Shown here: positions 6,103-15,359 of the stretch, piece by piece
Layout of the letters: every line of letters starts with the position of its first letter
Position numbering within the stretch: the stretch's first letter is position 1
Origin: Herbiconiux oxytropis
Lineage (GTDB): Bacteria > Actinomycetota > Actinomycetes > Actinomycetales > Microbacteriaceae
DNA: 64,000 nt
Direction of reading: 5' to 3'
Assembly: GCF_024979315.1 (NCBI RefSeq)
Contig: NZ_JANLCK010000001.1
Coordinates: 372,001-436,000, forward strand
The notes under the pieces: generated by a model
Database searches by the model: none
The model's input: the letters and a program-made list of their open reading frames with translations, nothing else
What the model was told of the DNA's origin: nothing
Program-made: the position numbers and the translations under genes

Positions 6103-9100
6103 TCACACCGTGCGCCGTCGGCGGATCGCGAGACCCGAGAGTCCGGCGAGGAGCAGGGCGGCCGCGACGCCCGCCGGGACCAGCGGTTCGGCTCCGGTGG
6201 AGGCGAGCGTTCCTGTCGGTGTGCTCGACGCCGCGGTGATCGTGATGTCCGCCCAGCCGATGAGCGCGCCGTCGACGCCGACGACCGCGACGCGGTGAGC
6301 CCCGAGGGGAGCCGAGGCCGGGATGGTGACCGAGACCGTGCCCGCCGCCGAGACCACGTGGCGGCCGAGGTTGATCGGCGACGAGTGCAGCCACACGTCG
6401 ACCTGCTCACCCGCGTGGGCCGTGCCCACGGTGACCACCACCGACTGCCCCGCCTGCGCAGTGGCGACAACCGCCACCGAACCGCGCGAGCCCTCGGTGA
6501 GGGCGCTGCCGTCGACCGGCTGCGGCCCGGTCACCACGGGGGTGCCCGGTCCGGTCGGCGCCGGGTCGACCGGGGTCGGCGGAACCGGGGGGTCTGTGGG
6601 GAGGGTCGGTTCACCCGGATCGGTCGGGTCGGTGGGATCGGTCGGGTCAGTCGGGTCCACCGGCGCCTCCGCGCACTCCACAGTGCCGGTGCGCAGGGCG
6701 TGCCCGTCGGTGCCGTTGTCGTCGGACCAGAATGCGGTCTTCGATCCGTCGACGCACTGCGACTGGGGCGCGAGCGCGAACCCCTCGTTGTTGAGGTTCG
6801 GCATGCCCGCGGGCCGCTCGAGCACCTCGGTCACCGCGAACCGACCGCCGGCAGCACCCGCAGAAGCGCCCGCCACGTCGAGCAGTGCGCTGCGGCCGTC
6901 GCAGGTGTCATCGCAGACCGCCCACAGTTCCGAACGCTCCGCATCCCACTCGAGCTCCATCACTCCCGTGAAGCCGCTCGAGATGGTGGCCACGCGGTCG
7001 TGACCACCGGTCGCCTGGTCGAGCGCGTAGGCGTAGACCGTTCCGTTCGCCTCGAGCGCCACGAAGAAGAGGCCCTCGCCGTGGCCGGGGTACAGCGCCG
7101 GGTCGTAGAGCGTGTTCGTGCGCTCGTCGACGAAGCCCTTCTCCACGAGCTCGGCATCCGGAACCCAGGCGATGCCCTCGAGCCCCGCGTTCGCTCCCAC
7201 GACCGGCAGGTCGGCGGCGAGGTTCCACTCCATCGAGGCGGACAGGCCCGCACCGGAGACGGCACTCGCCACGTCGTAGCGCAGCACCGCGGGCCGGCTC
7301 GTGCCCGACACCGAGTTGTCGCGCTCGCTCGACACGAAGACTCCGCCCGCGGGCCCGGCCGAGGTGAATGCGACGCCCTCAGCATCGACGTCGCCCGTGC
7401 CGTCGGCGTAGTGCAGCGGTGTGCCCGCCGCCCAGCCGGCCTCGGCCGTAGGCGCCCACGCCGATCCGGTCCAGTCGAGACGGTAGAGGGTGCCTGGCCC
7501 GTTCTTCACGGCCCAGAGCGTGCCCTCTTCCACCGTCGACGGTGCCGTGCTGGAAGCCTGGTAGGCGAGTCCGCTCATGTTGGTGCCGAAGTACCCCGCC
7601 TCGTCGGCGGTCTCGATCGACACACCGCCGGGCCAGGGCAGCGTCACGAGGTCGCCCTCGCAGGCGTTGGTGGCGCCCTTCGTCGCGGCGGTCGTCACCG
7701 CGAACGGTCCGGTGCCGTCGGGGCAGCGGCCGTAGGTCGTGGCGGCGTGGCCCGCCCAGGTGTGCGAGTCGACGAGCGTCGTGCCGTCGGCGGCGAACAG
7801 CCGCACCGAGTCGTTGGCGCCGAGGCCGTAGCCCGTGTCACCGGCCTCGACATCGACCGCAAGGTAGCCGCCCGCCGCGATGCTCGTGCCGGCGGGGAGC
7901 ACGACGGCGTGGGTGTCGTCACTGTCCTTCAGCACGAAGCCCGAGACATCGACGGCGCCGGCGCCGTTGTTCTTCAGCTCCACCCAGTCGCCGGGCGTTC
8001 CGCCGGAGGACTCAATCTCGTTGATGCGCACGGGAGCGCTGCAGTCGTTCGGCGCGCCCTTCGTGGGCGAGGTCGTGGTGGTGAACTCGCCCGTGGCATC
8101 CGGGCAGCGGCCGTAGGTCGTGGCGGCGTGGCCGTTCCAGGTGTGGGAGTCGATGAGCGTCACGCCGTCGGGGGCGTAGAGGCGCACCGAGTCGGCCGAT
8201 CCGAGGCCGTAGCCGAGAGTGCTCTCGTCGATCGACAGGTAGGCACCGGCGGCGATCGTGGTGCCGGCCGGCAGGGCCGCCGCGTGATTGTCGTCGTTGT
8301 CCTTGACGATCCAGCCGCTCAGGTCGACCGCGTCGGCCGTCGGGTTGACGAGCTCGATCCAGTCGCCGGGCGTGCCGCCCGAAGACTCGACCTCGTTGAT
8401 GCGCACGGCGTCGCCCGGAACCACGACGGGGGCGCAGTCGTTGGCGGCGGCCTTCGTGGCGCTCTCGGTGAGCACGAACTCGCCCGAGCCGTCGGGGCAG
8501 CGGCCGGAGGTGGTGGCGGCGTGGGAGGTCCAGCTGGTGGCGTCGACGAGGGTCGCGCCGTCGGCGCTGAAGACGCGCGCGGTGTCGGCGCCGCCGAGGC
8601 CGAAGCCGCCCTCGACGTCGACGTCGACAGCGGCGAATCCGCCCGCCGGGATGACGGTGCCTGCGGGCACCTGCAGCGAGCGCGAGTCGTTGTCGTCCTT
8701 CAGCACGAGGCCCGACGCATCCACCGGAACGGAGCCGATGTTCATGAGCTCGATCCAGTCGCCGGGCGTGCCGCCGGAGGACTCGACCTCGTTGATGCGC
8801 ACGACCGCGGAGGGGTCGAGGGTGCAGTCGTTCGCGCCGCCGCGGGTGGGCGACACGGTGGCGATGAACTCGCCCACACCGTCGGGGCAACGGCCGTAGC
8901 TCGTGGGCGCGTGCTGGGTCCAGGCCCAGGAGTCGACGAGGGTCGCGCCGTCGGCCAGGTAGAGCCGCACGGTGTCGGCGCGGCCGAGGCCGAACGTCAT
9001 CTCGGGGTCGCCGAACGAGAGGAAGCCTCCCGGCTGGATGACGGAACCGGCAGGCAGCGCGTCGGTGCGCCCGTCGTTGTCGTCGCGCACGATCCAGCCC

Positions 9101-9342
9101 GAGACGTCGACCGCGGCGGATCCGGTGTTCGTGAACTCCACCCAGTCGCCCACGGCGTCGCCGTCGGACTCGATCTCGTTGATGCGGATGTCTGCTGCCC
9201 CGGAGGCTGCCCTCGAGTCAGCCACGGGAACGCCCGCGGCGGAGGCCGTCGAGGCGCCCAGCGGCGACAGCGCCGCCAGGAGCGGGACCGCGAGAGCGGT
9301 CGAGACGAGGAGCGCGGCGTTCTTCCGCCAGTGGTTTCGCAT
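6103..9342 (-). CDS. Secreted surface protein with four lamin-tail domains and an LAXTG-type anchor
   Basis: A 1079-residue exported protein. The signal peptide is residues 1-36 (RKNA, hydrophobic core LLVSTALAVPLLAAL, cleavage near ASA). Four lamin-tail (LTD) domains occupy about 51-173, 181-303, 313-434 and 438-561; each has (R)INEIES..G..GDWVEL near its start and YGRCPDG..GEF..T near its end. About 565-900 resembles an esterase-like/SdiA-regulated propeller (GVEGIAW-type and NLNNEGFALAPQS motifs). A Pro-Thr-Asp spacer (PTDPTDPTD) and an Ig-like stretch follow. The C-terminus has LASTG, a hydrophobic helix and RRRR, an LAXTG sorting signal suited to class E sortases. LTD proteins often accompany extracellular nucleases or phosphatases; a nutrient-binding or adhesive surface role is inferred. 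Confidence 0.85.
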   Translation of the reverse strand: MRNHWRKNAALLVSTALAVPLLAALSPLGASTASAAGVPVADSRAASGAADIRINEIESDGDAVGDWVEFTNTGSAAVDVSGWIVRDDNDGRTDALPAGSVIQPGGFLSFGDPEMTFGLGRADTVRLYLADGATLVDSWAWTQHAPTSYGRCPDGVGEFIATVSPTRGGANDCTLDPSAVVRINEVESSGGTPGDWIELMNIGSVPVDASGLVLKDDNDSRSLQVPAGTVIPAGGFAAVDVDVEGGFGLGGADTARVFSADGATLVDATSWTSHAATTSGRCPDGSGEFVLTESATKAAANDCAPVVVPGDAVRINEVESSGGTPGDWIELVNPTADAVDLSGWIVKDNDDNHAAALPAGTTIAAGAYLSIDESTLGYGLGSADSVRLYAPDGVTLIDSHTWNGHAATTYGRCPDATGEFTTTTSPTKGAPNDCSAPVRINEIESSGGTPGDWVELKNNGAGAVDVSGFVLKDSDDTHAVVLPAGTSIAAGGYLAVDVEAGDTGYGLGANDSVRLFAADGTTLVDSHTWAGHAATTYGRCPDGTGPFAVTTAATKGATNACEGDLVTLPWPGGVSIETADEAGYFGTNMSGLAYQASSTAPSTVEEGTLWAVKNGPGTLYRLDWTGSAWAPTAEAGWAAGTPLHYADGTGDVDAEGVAFTSAGPAGGVFVSSERDNSVSGTSRPAVLRYDVASAVSGAGLSASMEWNLAADLPVVGANAGLEGIAWVPDAELVEKGFVDERTNTLYDPALYPGHGEGLFFVALEANGTVYAYALDQATGGHDRVATISSGFTGVMELEWDAERSELWAVCDDTCDGRSALLDVAGASAGAAGGRFAVTEVLERPAGMPNLNNEGFALAPQSQCVDGSKTAFWSDDNGTDGHALRTGTVECAEAPVDPTDPTDPTDPTDPGEPTLPTDPPVPPTPVDPAPTGPGTPVVTGPQPVDGSALTEGSRGSVAVVATAQAGQSVVVTVGTAHAGEQVDVWLHSSPINLGRHVVSAAGTVSVTIPASAPLGAHRVAVVGVDGALIGWADITITAASSTPTGTLASTGAEPLVPAGVAAALLLAGLSGLAIRRRRTV
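7660..9192 (-). repeat. Four tandem lamin-tail domain repeats (about 370-390 bp each)
   Basis: Domain-length tandem repeats within the surface-protein gene, at roughly 9192-8824, 8802-8434, 8406-8041 and 8031-7660. The second to fourth share near-identical starts (RINE(V/I)ESSGGTPGDW) and ends (RCPDG and a TKGA/TKAA-N-x-C close). Each has one Cys in the RCPD motif and one near the end, probably forming a disulphide. Confidence 0.85.
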
Positions 9343-9458
9343 GGGGGCCCTTTCGCACGCCGAGAGGCGTCGACCGCAGTGTGGCGATCTGCGCCGAACA
9401 CCAGGTGAACGCCAGGCGAACGCGAGCGGATGTCGGCGGCCGGGCGCAGACTGGATGC

Positions 9459-10340
9459 GTGCCCGAACTGCCCGAAGTCGAAGCCCTGGTCACCGACCTG
9501 GGCGGGCGCCTGCGCGCACACGTGGTCGAGACGTTCCAAGCGGTCTCGTTCGCGGCGGTCAAGACGTTCGACCCGCCGCTGTCGGCTCTCAGCGGCGAGA
9601 CCGTCGAGGGGGTCCGCCGGCACGGCAAGTTCCTCGATCTCGAGATCGGCGGCCTCCATCTCGTCATCCACCTGGCGCGGGCCGGCTGGATCCGCTGGCG
9701 CGACGGCCCTCCTCCACCCCCCACCGGCACACCCTCGCGCGGTCCGCTCGCCGCCCGCCTCGTGCTCGAAGGCGGTAACGGGCTCGCGGCGGGATCGGGT
9801 CTCGACATCACCGAAGCGGGCACCAAGAAGAGCCTCGCGATCTCGCTCGTGCGCGATCCGGCCGACGTCCCCGGCATCGCCCGGCTCGGGCCCGATCCGC
9901 TCGACCCGGCCTTCACCGAGGAGGTCTTCGCCGGCATTCTCGCGGGGGCCGGCCGCGCCCAGATCAAGGGGGTGCTGCGCAACCAGTCCCTCATCGCGGG
10001 CATCGGCAACGCGTACTCCGACGAGATCCTGCACGCCGCCCGCATGTCGCCCTTCAAGCCAGCCGCCATGACCGCGCCCGAGACCGCCGCGCTCTACGCG
10101 TCGCTGCAGTCCACCCTCCGAGACGCGGTCGCTCGCGCCGACGGCCTCGCCGCGAGCGAGCTCAAGCGCGAGAAGAAGTCGAACCTCCAGGTGCACGGCC
10201 GCACCGGCGAGCCCTGCCCAGTCTGCGGCGACACGGTGCGCCAGGTCACCTACGCCGACTCCTCCCTGCAGTACTGCCCCACCTGCCAGACCGGGGGCAA
10301 GCCCCTCGCCGACCGCGTCCTCTCCCGCCTCCTCAAGTAG
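9459..10340 (+). CDS. Fpg/Nei-family DNA glycosylase (AP lyase)
   Basis: A 293-residue base-excision-repair enzyme. The GTG start gives the mandatory N-terminus PELPEVE, where P2 is the nucleophile and E3 the catalytic acid. K57 in RRHGKFL is the conserved beta-hairpin lysine. The helix-two-turn-helix motif is at about 168-192 (QIKGVLRNQSLIAGIGNAYSDEIL). The C-terminal zinc finger uses C253, C256, C273 and C276. It removes oxidised bases, probably oxidised purines or pyrimidines, and nicks the strand. It may be a second paralogue beside a housekeeping MutM, since it is not near typical DNA-repair partners. It is divergent from the surface-protein gene. Confidence 0.92.
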   Translation: MPELPEVEALVTDLGGRLRAHVVETFQAVSFAAVKTFDPPLSALSGETVEGVRRHGKFLDLEIGGLHLVIHLARAGWIRWRDGPPPPPTGTPSRGPLAARLVLEGGNGLAAGSGLDITEAGTKKSLAISLVRDPADVPGIARLGPDPLDPAFTEEVFAGILAGAGRAQIKGVLRNQSLIAGIGNAYSDEILHAARMSPFKPAAMTAPETAALYASLQSTLRDAVARADGLAASELKREKKSNLQVHGRTGEPCPVCGDTVRQVTYADSSLQYCPTCQTGGKPLADRVLSRLLK

Positions 10341-10513
10341 GCGCCCGCGCGGCAACGACCGCGAATCCGGGGTAGTTCCCCGCAACTGTGTCGTTGACGG
10401 GCGTGCTGGACGGTTCGTACGGTGGGCGCGACGAGGGGGCATCGGCGCCCCCGCGATCGGGGGTACGCGATGGCACTCATCCGCAGCACGCACCGGATGG
10501 CGGGAGCGGCCGC

Positions 10514-11395
10514 ATGACCCGGATCGAGGGCGCGGTCGCCGTGGTCACGGGCGGCGCCTCCGGGATCGGCCGCGGCATCGCCGAGCAGCTCATCGCCGAG
10601 GGGGCGGAGGTGGTGATCGCCGACGTGCAGCACGACGTCTGCGAGACCGCCGCGGCCGAGATCGGAGCGGTCGCGCTGCACGTCGACGTCACGAGCGCCA
10701 AGAGCGTCGAGTCCCTCGCGGCGGCGACGCTCGAGCGGTTCGGCCGCGTCGACATCGTGGTGAACAACGCCGGCATCGGCCCGCTCGCCCGCGTGGCGGA
10801 CCTCACGCTCGCCGACTGGCGCTGGATGATCGACGTCAACCTCTGGGGCGTCGTGCACGGCGTCACGACCTTCCTGCCCCTGCTCCGCGCGAACGAGCGC
10901 GGCGGTCACATCGTCAACACCGCCTCCAACGCGATGTTCTCGATCAACCCGGGACTCGGCGCCTACTCCGCCACCAAGTTCGCCGTCGCCGCCCTCACCG
11001 AGACGATGGCCGTGGAACTCGCCGAGGAGGGCTCCGACGTGCACGTCACGATCCTCACGCCCGGGCCTGTGCGCACGAACATCAAGGCGAGCTCGCGCAA
11101 CCGCCCCGCCGGCCTCGAGGGCGGGCTCACCGACGTCGACATCTCGCACGACCCCGCCTACAGCGGCCTCCGCTGGATCGACCCGATCGACGCGGGGCGC
11201 ATCACCACCCGCGCCATCCGCGGCGACGAGCTCTACGCGATCACCCACCCCGAGCTGTGGGACGCGGTCGGCGCCCGCCACGACGCCATCCGCGCCGCCT
11301 TCGACCGCCACCCCGTCGTCGCGCCCGACGCGGAGCCCGTCGCAGACGCATCCGCACGCCCCGCATCAGCACCGACGACGAAGGAGTCGCCATGA
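10514..11395 (+). CDS. Short-chain dehydrogenase/reductase
   Basis: A 293-residue classical SDR. TGGASGIGRG at about 12-21 binds NAD(P), NNAG lies in IVVNNAGIG, and the catalytic YSATK motif follows a Ser in IVNTASNAMFS. The ATG at 10514 has GGGAG seven bases upstream. The C-terminus is an Ala/Pro-rich tail. Its stop overlaps the start of the next gene (ATGA at 11392), so the pair is co-translated. The partner is a phenol-oxidising flavoprotein, so the SDR may process an aldehyde or alcohol made from the same phenolic substrate; this is inference. Confidence 0.88.
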   Translation: MTRIEGAVAVVTGGASGIGRGIAEQLIAEGAEVVIADVQHDVCETAAAEIGAVALHVDVTSAKSVESLAAATLERFGRVDIVVNNAGIGPLARVADLTLADWRWMIDVNLWGVVHGVTTFLPLLRANERGGHIVNTASNAMFSINPGLGAYSATKFAVAALTETMAVELAEEGSDVHVTILTPGPVRTNIKASSRNRPAGLEGGLTDVDISHDPAYSGLRWIDPIDAGRITTRAIRGDELYAITHPELWDAVGARHDAIRAAFDRHPVVAPDAEPVADASARPASAPTTKESP

Positions 11396-12954
11396 CCATC
11401 ACCACCCCCGGGTTCACCCTCACCGCCGAGACCGTCCGCCGCCTCGTGGCGGTCGTCGGCGACGACGCCGTGCACCTCGAGGACGCCGATCGCGACGAGT
11501 ACCGCGACCCCTACTGGTACCAGGGCGACCGCACCTACGACTCCTCCGCCGTGGTCTACCCCACGAGCACCGAGCAGGTGCAGCAGATCGTGCGCATCGC
11601 GAGCGACGCCGACGTGCCGATCTGGACGAGCTCCCAGGGCCGCAACAACGGCTACGGCGGCCCGTCGCCGCGGGTGAAGGGCTCGATCCTGCTGAGCTTC
11701 CGGCGCATGGACAAGGTGCTCGAGATCAACCGGGAGCTCGCCTACGCGGTGGTCGAGCCGGGCGTGCGCTGGTTCGACCTCGTCGACGCGCTCGAGGCCT
11801 CGGGCAACGAGGATCTCATCGTGAGCATCCCCGACATCGGCTGGGGCTCGGTGGTGGGGAACACTCTCGACTCGGGCGGCACATACCTCCCCTACGGCAT
11901 GGACTTCCAGGCCGCCACGGGCATGGAGGTCGTGCTCGCGAACGGCGAGCTGCTGCGCACCGGGATGGGCGGCGTGCCGGGCAACAAGTCGTGGCACCTC
12001 TACAAGCGGGGGCTCGGCCCTGTGCTCGATCCGCTCTTCGTGCAGTCGAACTACGGCATCGTCACCAGGATGGGCTACTGGCTCATGCGCCGCCCGGAGG
12101 CCTACGCACCGCTCTACCTCACCATCCCGAGAGGCGACCAGCTCGAGCAGGCGGTCGACATCATCCGGGAGCTCCGTCTCAGTGGCGTGCTCCGCGGTGT
12201 GCCGTGCTTCTACAACATCATCTCGCTCGCCTGGCAGTTCCCCGAGCTCGGCGAGTACCTCGGCGGCAAGGGCGCGCTCAGTGAGGAGCAGCTGCAGGAG
12301 CTCGCCGACAACTCGGGCCTCGGTCGCTGGGGGTTCCGCGCCGCCCTCTGGGGCGACGGCCCCGTGGTGGAGCACCAGCTCGCGAAGATCACCGAGGCGT
12401 GGGGCGCGATCGAGGGCTCGAGCATCGTGCACGACCACACCTACACGAAGGATCAGTGGGGCCCGTTCGAGAGCTTCACCGAGAAGGTGCACGCCGGAGT
12501 CCCGACCATGGACATGATGAACGCGGTGCCCACCGGCATCGGGCACCTCGCGTTCTCCCCCGTCATCCCGCTCGTCGGCAAGGAGGTCGTGGAGTTCGAG
12601 CGGCTCGCGAGCGAGTTCATCCGCGAGAACCTCGACGAGAACCTCTCGGCCGGCGTGCTGGTCACGAACGAGCGCTCGCTCATCTTCATCTGCAACCTCA
12701 CGCTCGTGCTCGACGACGAGGCGCAGGTGCGGCGCGCCCGCGACACCCTCAAGAAGATGGTCGAGCACTTCGGCACGCTCGGCTACGGCGAGTACCGGGC
12801 GCACCTCGACATCATGGATCTCGCCTCCGAGCAGTTCTCCTTCGGCGACCACTCCTACCGCCGCTTCTGCGAGGCCATCAAGGACGCGGTCGATCCGAAG
12901 GGCATCCTCTCGCCCGGCCGCCACGGCATCTGGCCCGCCGCCCACCGCGAGTGA
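11392..12954 (+). CDS. Vanillyl-alcohol-oxidase-type FAD oxidase (eugenol oxidase-like)
   Basis: A 520-residue flavoprotein closely resembling Rhodococcus eugenol oxidase in length and motif order. NNGYGG (Y88) is the FAD-domain PP-loop region and PDIGWGSVVGNTLDSGGTYLPYG is the central FAD-binding stretch. H385 in GIGHLAFSPV aligns with the histidine that binds FAD covalently. LGYGEYRAH carries Y468 and R469, the pair that stabilises the phenolate. The C-terminus DPKGILSPGRHGIWP is typical. The expected chemistry is oxidation of para-alkyl or para-alkoxymethyl phenols (for example vanillyl alcohol, eugenol) with O2. It is coupled to the SDR before it by an ATGA overlap. No regulator adjoins the pair. 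Confidence 0.85.
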   Translation: MTITTPGFTLTAETVRRLVAVVGDDAVHLEDADRDEYRDPYWYQGDRTYDSSAVVYPTSTEQVQQIVRIASDADVPIWTSSQGRNNGYGGPSPRVKGSILLSFRRMDKVLEINRELAYAVVEPGVRWFDLVDALEASGNEDLIVSIPDIGWGSVVGNTLDSGGTYLPYGMDFQAATGMEVVLANGELLRTGMGGVPGNKSWHLYKRGLGPVLDPLFVQSNYGIVTRMGYWLMRRPEAYAPLYLTIPRGDQLEQAVDIIRELRLSGVLRGVPCFYNIISLAWQFPELGEYLGGKGALSEEQLQELADNSGLGRWGFRAALWGDGPVVEHQLAKITEAWGAIEGSSIVHDHTYTKDQWGPFESFTEKVHAGVPTMDMMNAVPTGIGHLAFSPVIPLVGKEVVEFERLASEFIRENLDENLSAGVLVTNERSLIFICNLTLVLDDEAQVRRARDTLKKMVEHFGTLGYGEYRAHLDIMDLASEQFSFGDHSYRRFCEAIKDAVDPKGILSPGRHGIWPAAHRE

Positions 12955-12957
12955 GCA

Positions 12958-12978
12958 GCGACGCCGCTACGGCGTCGC
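12958..12978. terminator. Compact hairpin between convergent genes
   Basis: GCGACGCCG (12958-12966) and CGGCGTCGC (12970-12978) make a perfect 9-bp stem around the three-base loop CTA. That loop is the TAG stop codon of the minus-strand transglutaminase gene. It sits three bases after the oxidase stop and probably terminates transcription from both sides. Confidence 0.6.
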
Positions 12979-15222
12979 GTAGCCGGCGATCCGCAGGTCC
13001 GCCATCCACTCGGTGTTCTCGGCGCGTGCCGCCTGGTCGACGAACTCGCCGTCGGTGATGAGCAGGTAGGCCGACGGGTCGGATCCGTCGTTCCAGGTGG
13101 GGTCGACCGCCAGCCACTGCCCGTCGATCTTCACCTTGTTCCACGCGTGCCCGCCGCCGTCGAAGACGTCTCCGGTCACGACCACGCTCTCGAGCCCCGC
13201 TTCGTCGAGCAGCGCCTTGTACGCTGCGGCGTAGCTCGCGCAGACCCCGACGTTGCCGTTCTCCGGCAGCAGCACGCCGCTGGGGTCCCAGGCGTGCTCG
13301 AACCCGTCGGGGTAGCTCAAGAAGGAGGCCTCGAAGGCCGGGGTGTCGTACTCCGCGGTGTCGACCAGCCAGCCGTTCAGAGCCGTCGCCTTCTCGGCGT
13401 CGCTCATCCCCTCGGTCACGACGGAGGCCACGGCCGCAGCGGTCGCCGCATCGACCTCGGCCTGCAGGCGCACGGTCTCGTCGGGGTCGTTGGCGTAGCT
13501 GACGTAGACGACCTCGTCGCGCACGGAGTAGCCGCGGTAGCCGAGCACGTAGGGGTTCTGGTAGACCGCCTCGCCCATCGCGTCGTCGAGCTCCGGCATG
13601 CCCGGAGCGTCCTGGAACTCCGAGATGTCGATGGCGTCCTCGCGGGCGACGAGGTTGGCCGCGAGGTACTCGGTGAAGTCGTTGCTGCCGTAGACGGGGT
13701 AGTCGACGTCAGGCGCGACCGTCGAGGGCGTGTACTGGTCGAAGTCGGCGTCGACCCCTTCGGCCACGAGCGAGATCTCCGGCATGCCGGTCGTCGGCGC
13801 CTCGGCGGCGACGCGCGTGTTGTAGGCGGCGATCTGTGCATCGACGCTCGCCCGATCGGGCGCGTTCAGCCGCACCGGCCAGCTCAGCGCCGTGCCCTTC
13901 CCGATCAGGGCGAGGCGCCAGGAGGTCTCGTCGCCCGGCGTGACCATCGCGGGGTCGATGTAGCCGGCGGTCTGCCTCGTCGCACCGTCGAGGGATGTGA
14001 AGAGGAACCGGGTGGGGATCTGGTCGAGCGAGTCGACCCACTGGCCGTTCGGGAACTGCTGCTCCTTCGCGTCGAGGGGGATCTCCTTCGGCAGCGAGGC
14101 GGCGACCGCCTCGGCGTCGGTCGAGATGGTCGACGAGAACTGGGAGCCGTCCGTGGCGACAACGGCGTACTCGTACTCGCTCGTGTCGTTGTCGAGCGGG
14201 TTGACCGTGCCGCTCGATCCGGCGTCGGCGATCTGCGCGGCGCTCCAGATGGAGTAGGTCTGAAGGCCTTCGTTCTGAGCGATCTCGACCTCGACCTCCT
14301 CACCCGAGAACGGGTCGAGAAGCGGAGGAGACCACGACGTCTCGGTCGTGGTGCCCACGATGTCGACGCTCCGGCGGTCCCCGTCCCAGGACGAGACGGT
14401 CACGAGGTATTCGGTCGCCCCGTCGACGGGATCCCAGCTCACCTGCAGCGTGCCGTTCTCGTCGGCGGTGTAGACCGCTTCGGGTGCCGCGAGCGAGCGT
14501 TCGATGGTGAAGGGGTGCACGATGGGCTTCTCGAGGGGCTCGCCGGAACGGTCGAGCTTCTGCACGAGGAAGTACTCCTCGTTGAGGCCCCAGAAGAATC
14601 CGCCGTCCGGGTTGAACTCGAACTCGCGCTCGAGACTCTCGTCGTAACCGAGACCGGTGCCGGCGTAGAAGCGCCCGGTCGACAGCGCGTCGGGCGAGAC
14701 ATCGATCTCTCCCTTCCACTGGAAGGCGGAGAGGTCGGCGTGCTTCGTCAGCGCCGCATCGGTGAACACCTCGAAGGCGAAGCTGTTGTCGAACTCGTCG
14801 CCGTTCTCGCGCGCCATCGCCTCGAGGTCGTAGTCGGCCGGGAAGGTGAAGGTGTGGTCGGGCTCGACGTCTTCGAGCAAGGGCGCATAGGCGTAGGCCC
14901 AGCCCTCCTCGGTCACGAGCTTCGGGCCGGTGAGCGCCGGGATGCCCCACACGAAGAGTGCGGTCACTCCCACGGCGAGCGCCGCGCCTCCGGCCACCAG
15001 GCCGATGACGAGGCCGCGACGCTTCTTCTTGGGGCGCTGCGGGCCGCCGGGCCCACCCGTCGTAGCCGATCCCGGCTGGCCGTGCGCCTGCTGCGACGCT
15101 CCCGCCGGGGCGAGCGGATGCACGTGCTCGGTCCAGCGCTCCCCGTCCCAATAGCGCTGCTGGTTCGCCACGGCCGGATCCGGGTACCAGCCTGCAGGTG
15201 TCGTGGGGGCGGCGTCCGTCAT
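12967..15222 (-). CDS. DUF2510 membrane protein with C-terminal transglutaminase-like domain
   Basis: A 751-residue protein. Residues about 8-33 are DUF2510 (GWYPDP..QQRYWDGERWTEH), a short domain found before transmembrane helices in actinobacteria. A basic KKKRR cluster and one helix (about 70-95, LVIGLVAGGAALAVGVTALFVW) anchor it, with the large C-terminal part outside. The middle has fibronectin-III-like strands (AVYTADENGTLQVSWDPVDGATEYLVTV). The transglutaminase-like core near the C-terminus has the triad C661 (GVCASYA), H692 (GGGHAWNKV) and D707 (LAVDPTWND). The start at 15222 has AGGA seven bases upstream. It may act as a protease or cross-linking enzyme on cell-surface proteins; substrate unknown. 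Confidence 0.85.
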   Translation of the reverse strand: MTDAAPTTPAGWYPDPAVANQQRYWDGERWTEHVHPLAPAGASQQAHGQPGSATTGGPGGPQRPKKKRRGLVIGLVAGGAALAVGVTALFVWGIPALTGPKLVTEEGWAYAYAPLLEDVEPDHTFTFPADYDLEAMARENGDEFDNSFAFEVFTDAALTKHADLSAFQWKGEIDVSPDALSTGRFYAGTGLGYDESLEREFEFNPDGGFFWGLNEEYFLVQKLDRSGEPLEKPIVHPFTIERSLAAPEAVYTADENGTLQVSWDPVDGATEYLVTVSSWDGDRRSVDIVGTTTETSWSPPLLDPFSGEEVEVEIAQNEGLQTYSIWSAAQIADAGSSGTVNPLDNDTSEYEYAVVATDGSQFSSTISTDAEAVAASLPKEIPLDAKEQQFPNGQWVDSLDQIPTRFLFTSLDGATRQTAGYIDPAMVTPGDETSWRLALIGKGTALSWPVRLNAPDRASVDAQIAAYNTRVAAEAPTTGMPEISLVAEGVDADFDQYTPSTVAPDVDYPVYGSNDFTEYLAANLVAREDAIDISEFQDAPGMPELDDAMGEAVYQNPYVLGYRGYSVRDEVVYVSYANDPDETVRLQAEVDAATAAAVASVVTEGMSDAEKATALNGWLVDTAEYDTPAFEASFLSYPDGFEHAWDPSGVLLPENGNVGVCASYAAAYKALLDEAGLESVVVTGDVFDGGGHAWNKVKIDGQWLAVDPTWNDGSDPSAYLLITDGEFVDQAARAENTEWMADLRIAGYATP

Positions 15223-15359
15223 CGTCGTCCTGTTTCTCGCTGAGACCGCGGCCATCGGCGCGGTGAACTGACACGTGTCGATCAACGATAACCCGCTCGA
15301 CCCACCTCCTGTGGACGCCGGCGAGCCCGGGTCGGCCCGCGCGCGACCGGATCGCCCGA

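Noticed and set aside
7660-9192. Possible CRISPR-like or satellite array
   Set aside because: The repeats are domain-sized, in frame and protein-coding; there are no short direct repeats with unique spacers.
6295-9408. A plus-strand open frame of about 1000 codons opposite the LTD surface protein
   Set aside because: Its apparent repeats are the mirror of the LTD repeats on the minus strand, where the signal peptide, domains and sorting signal are coherent.
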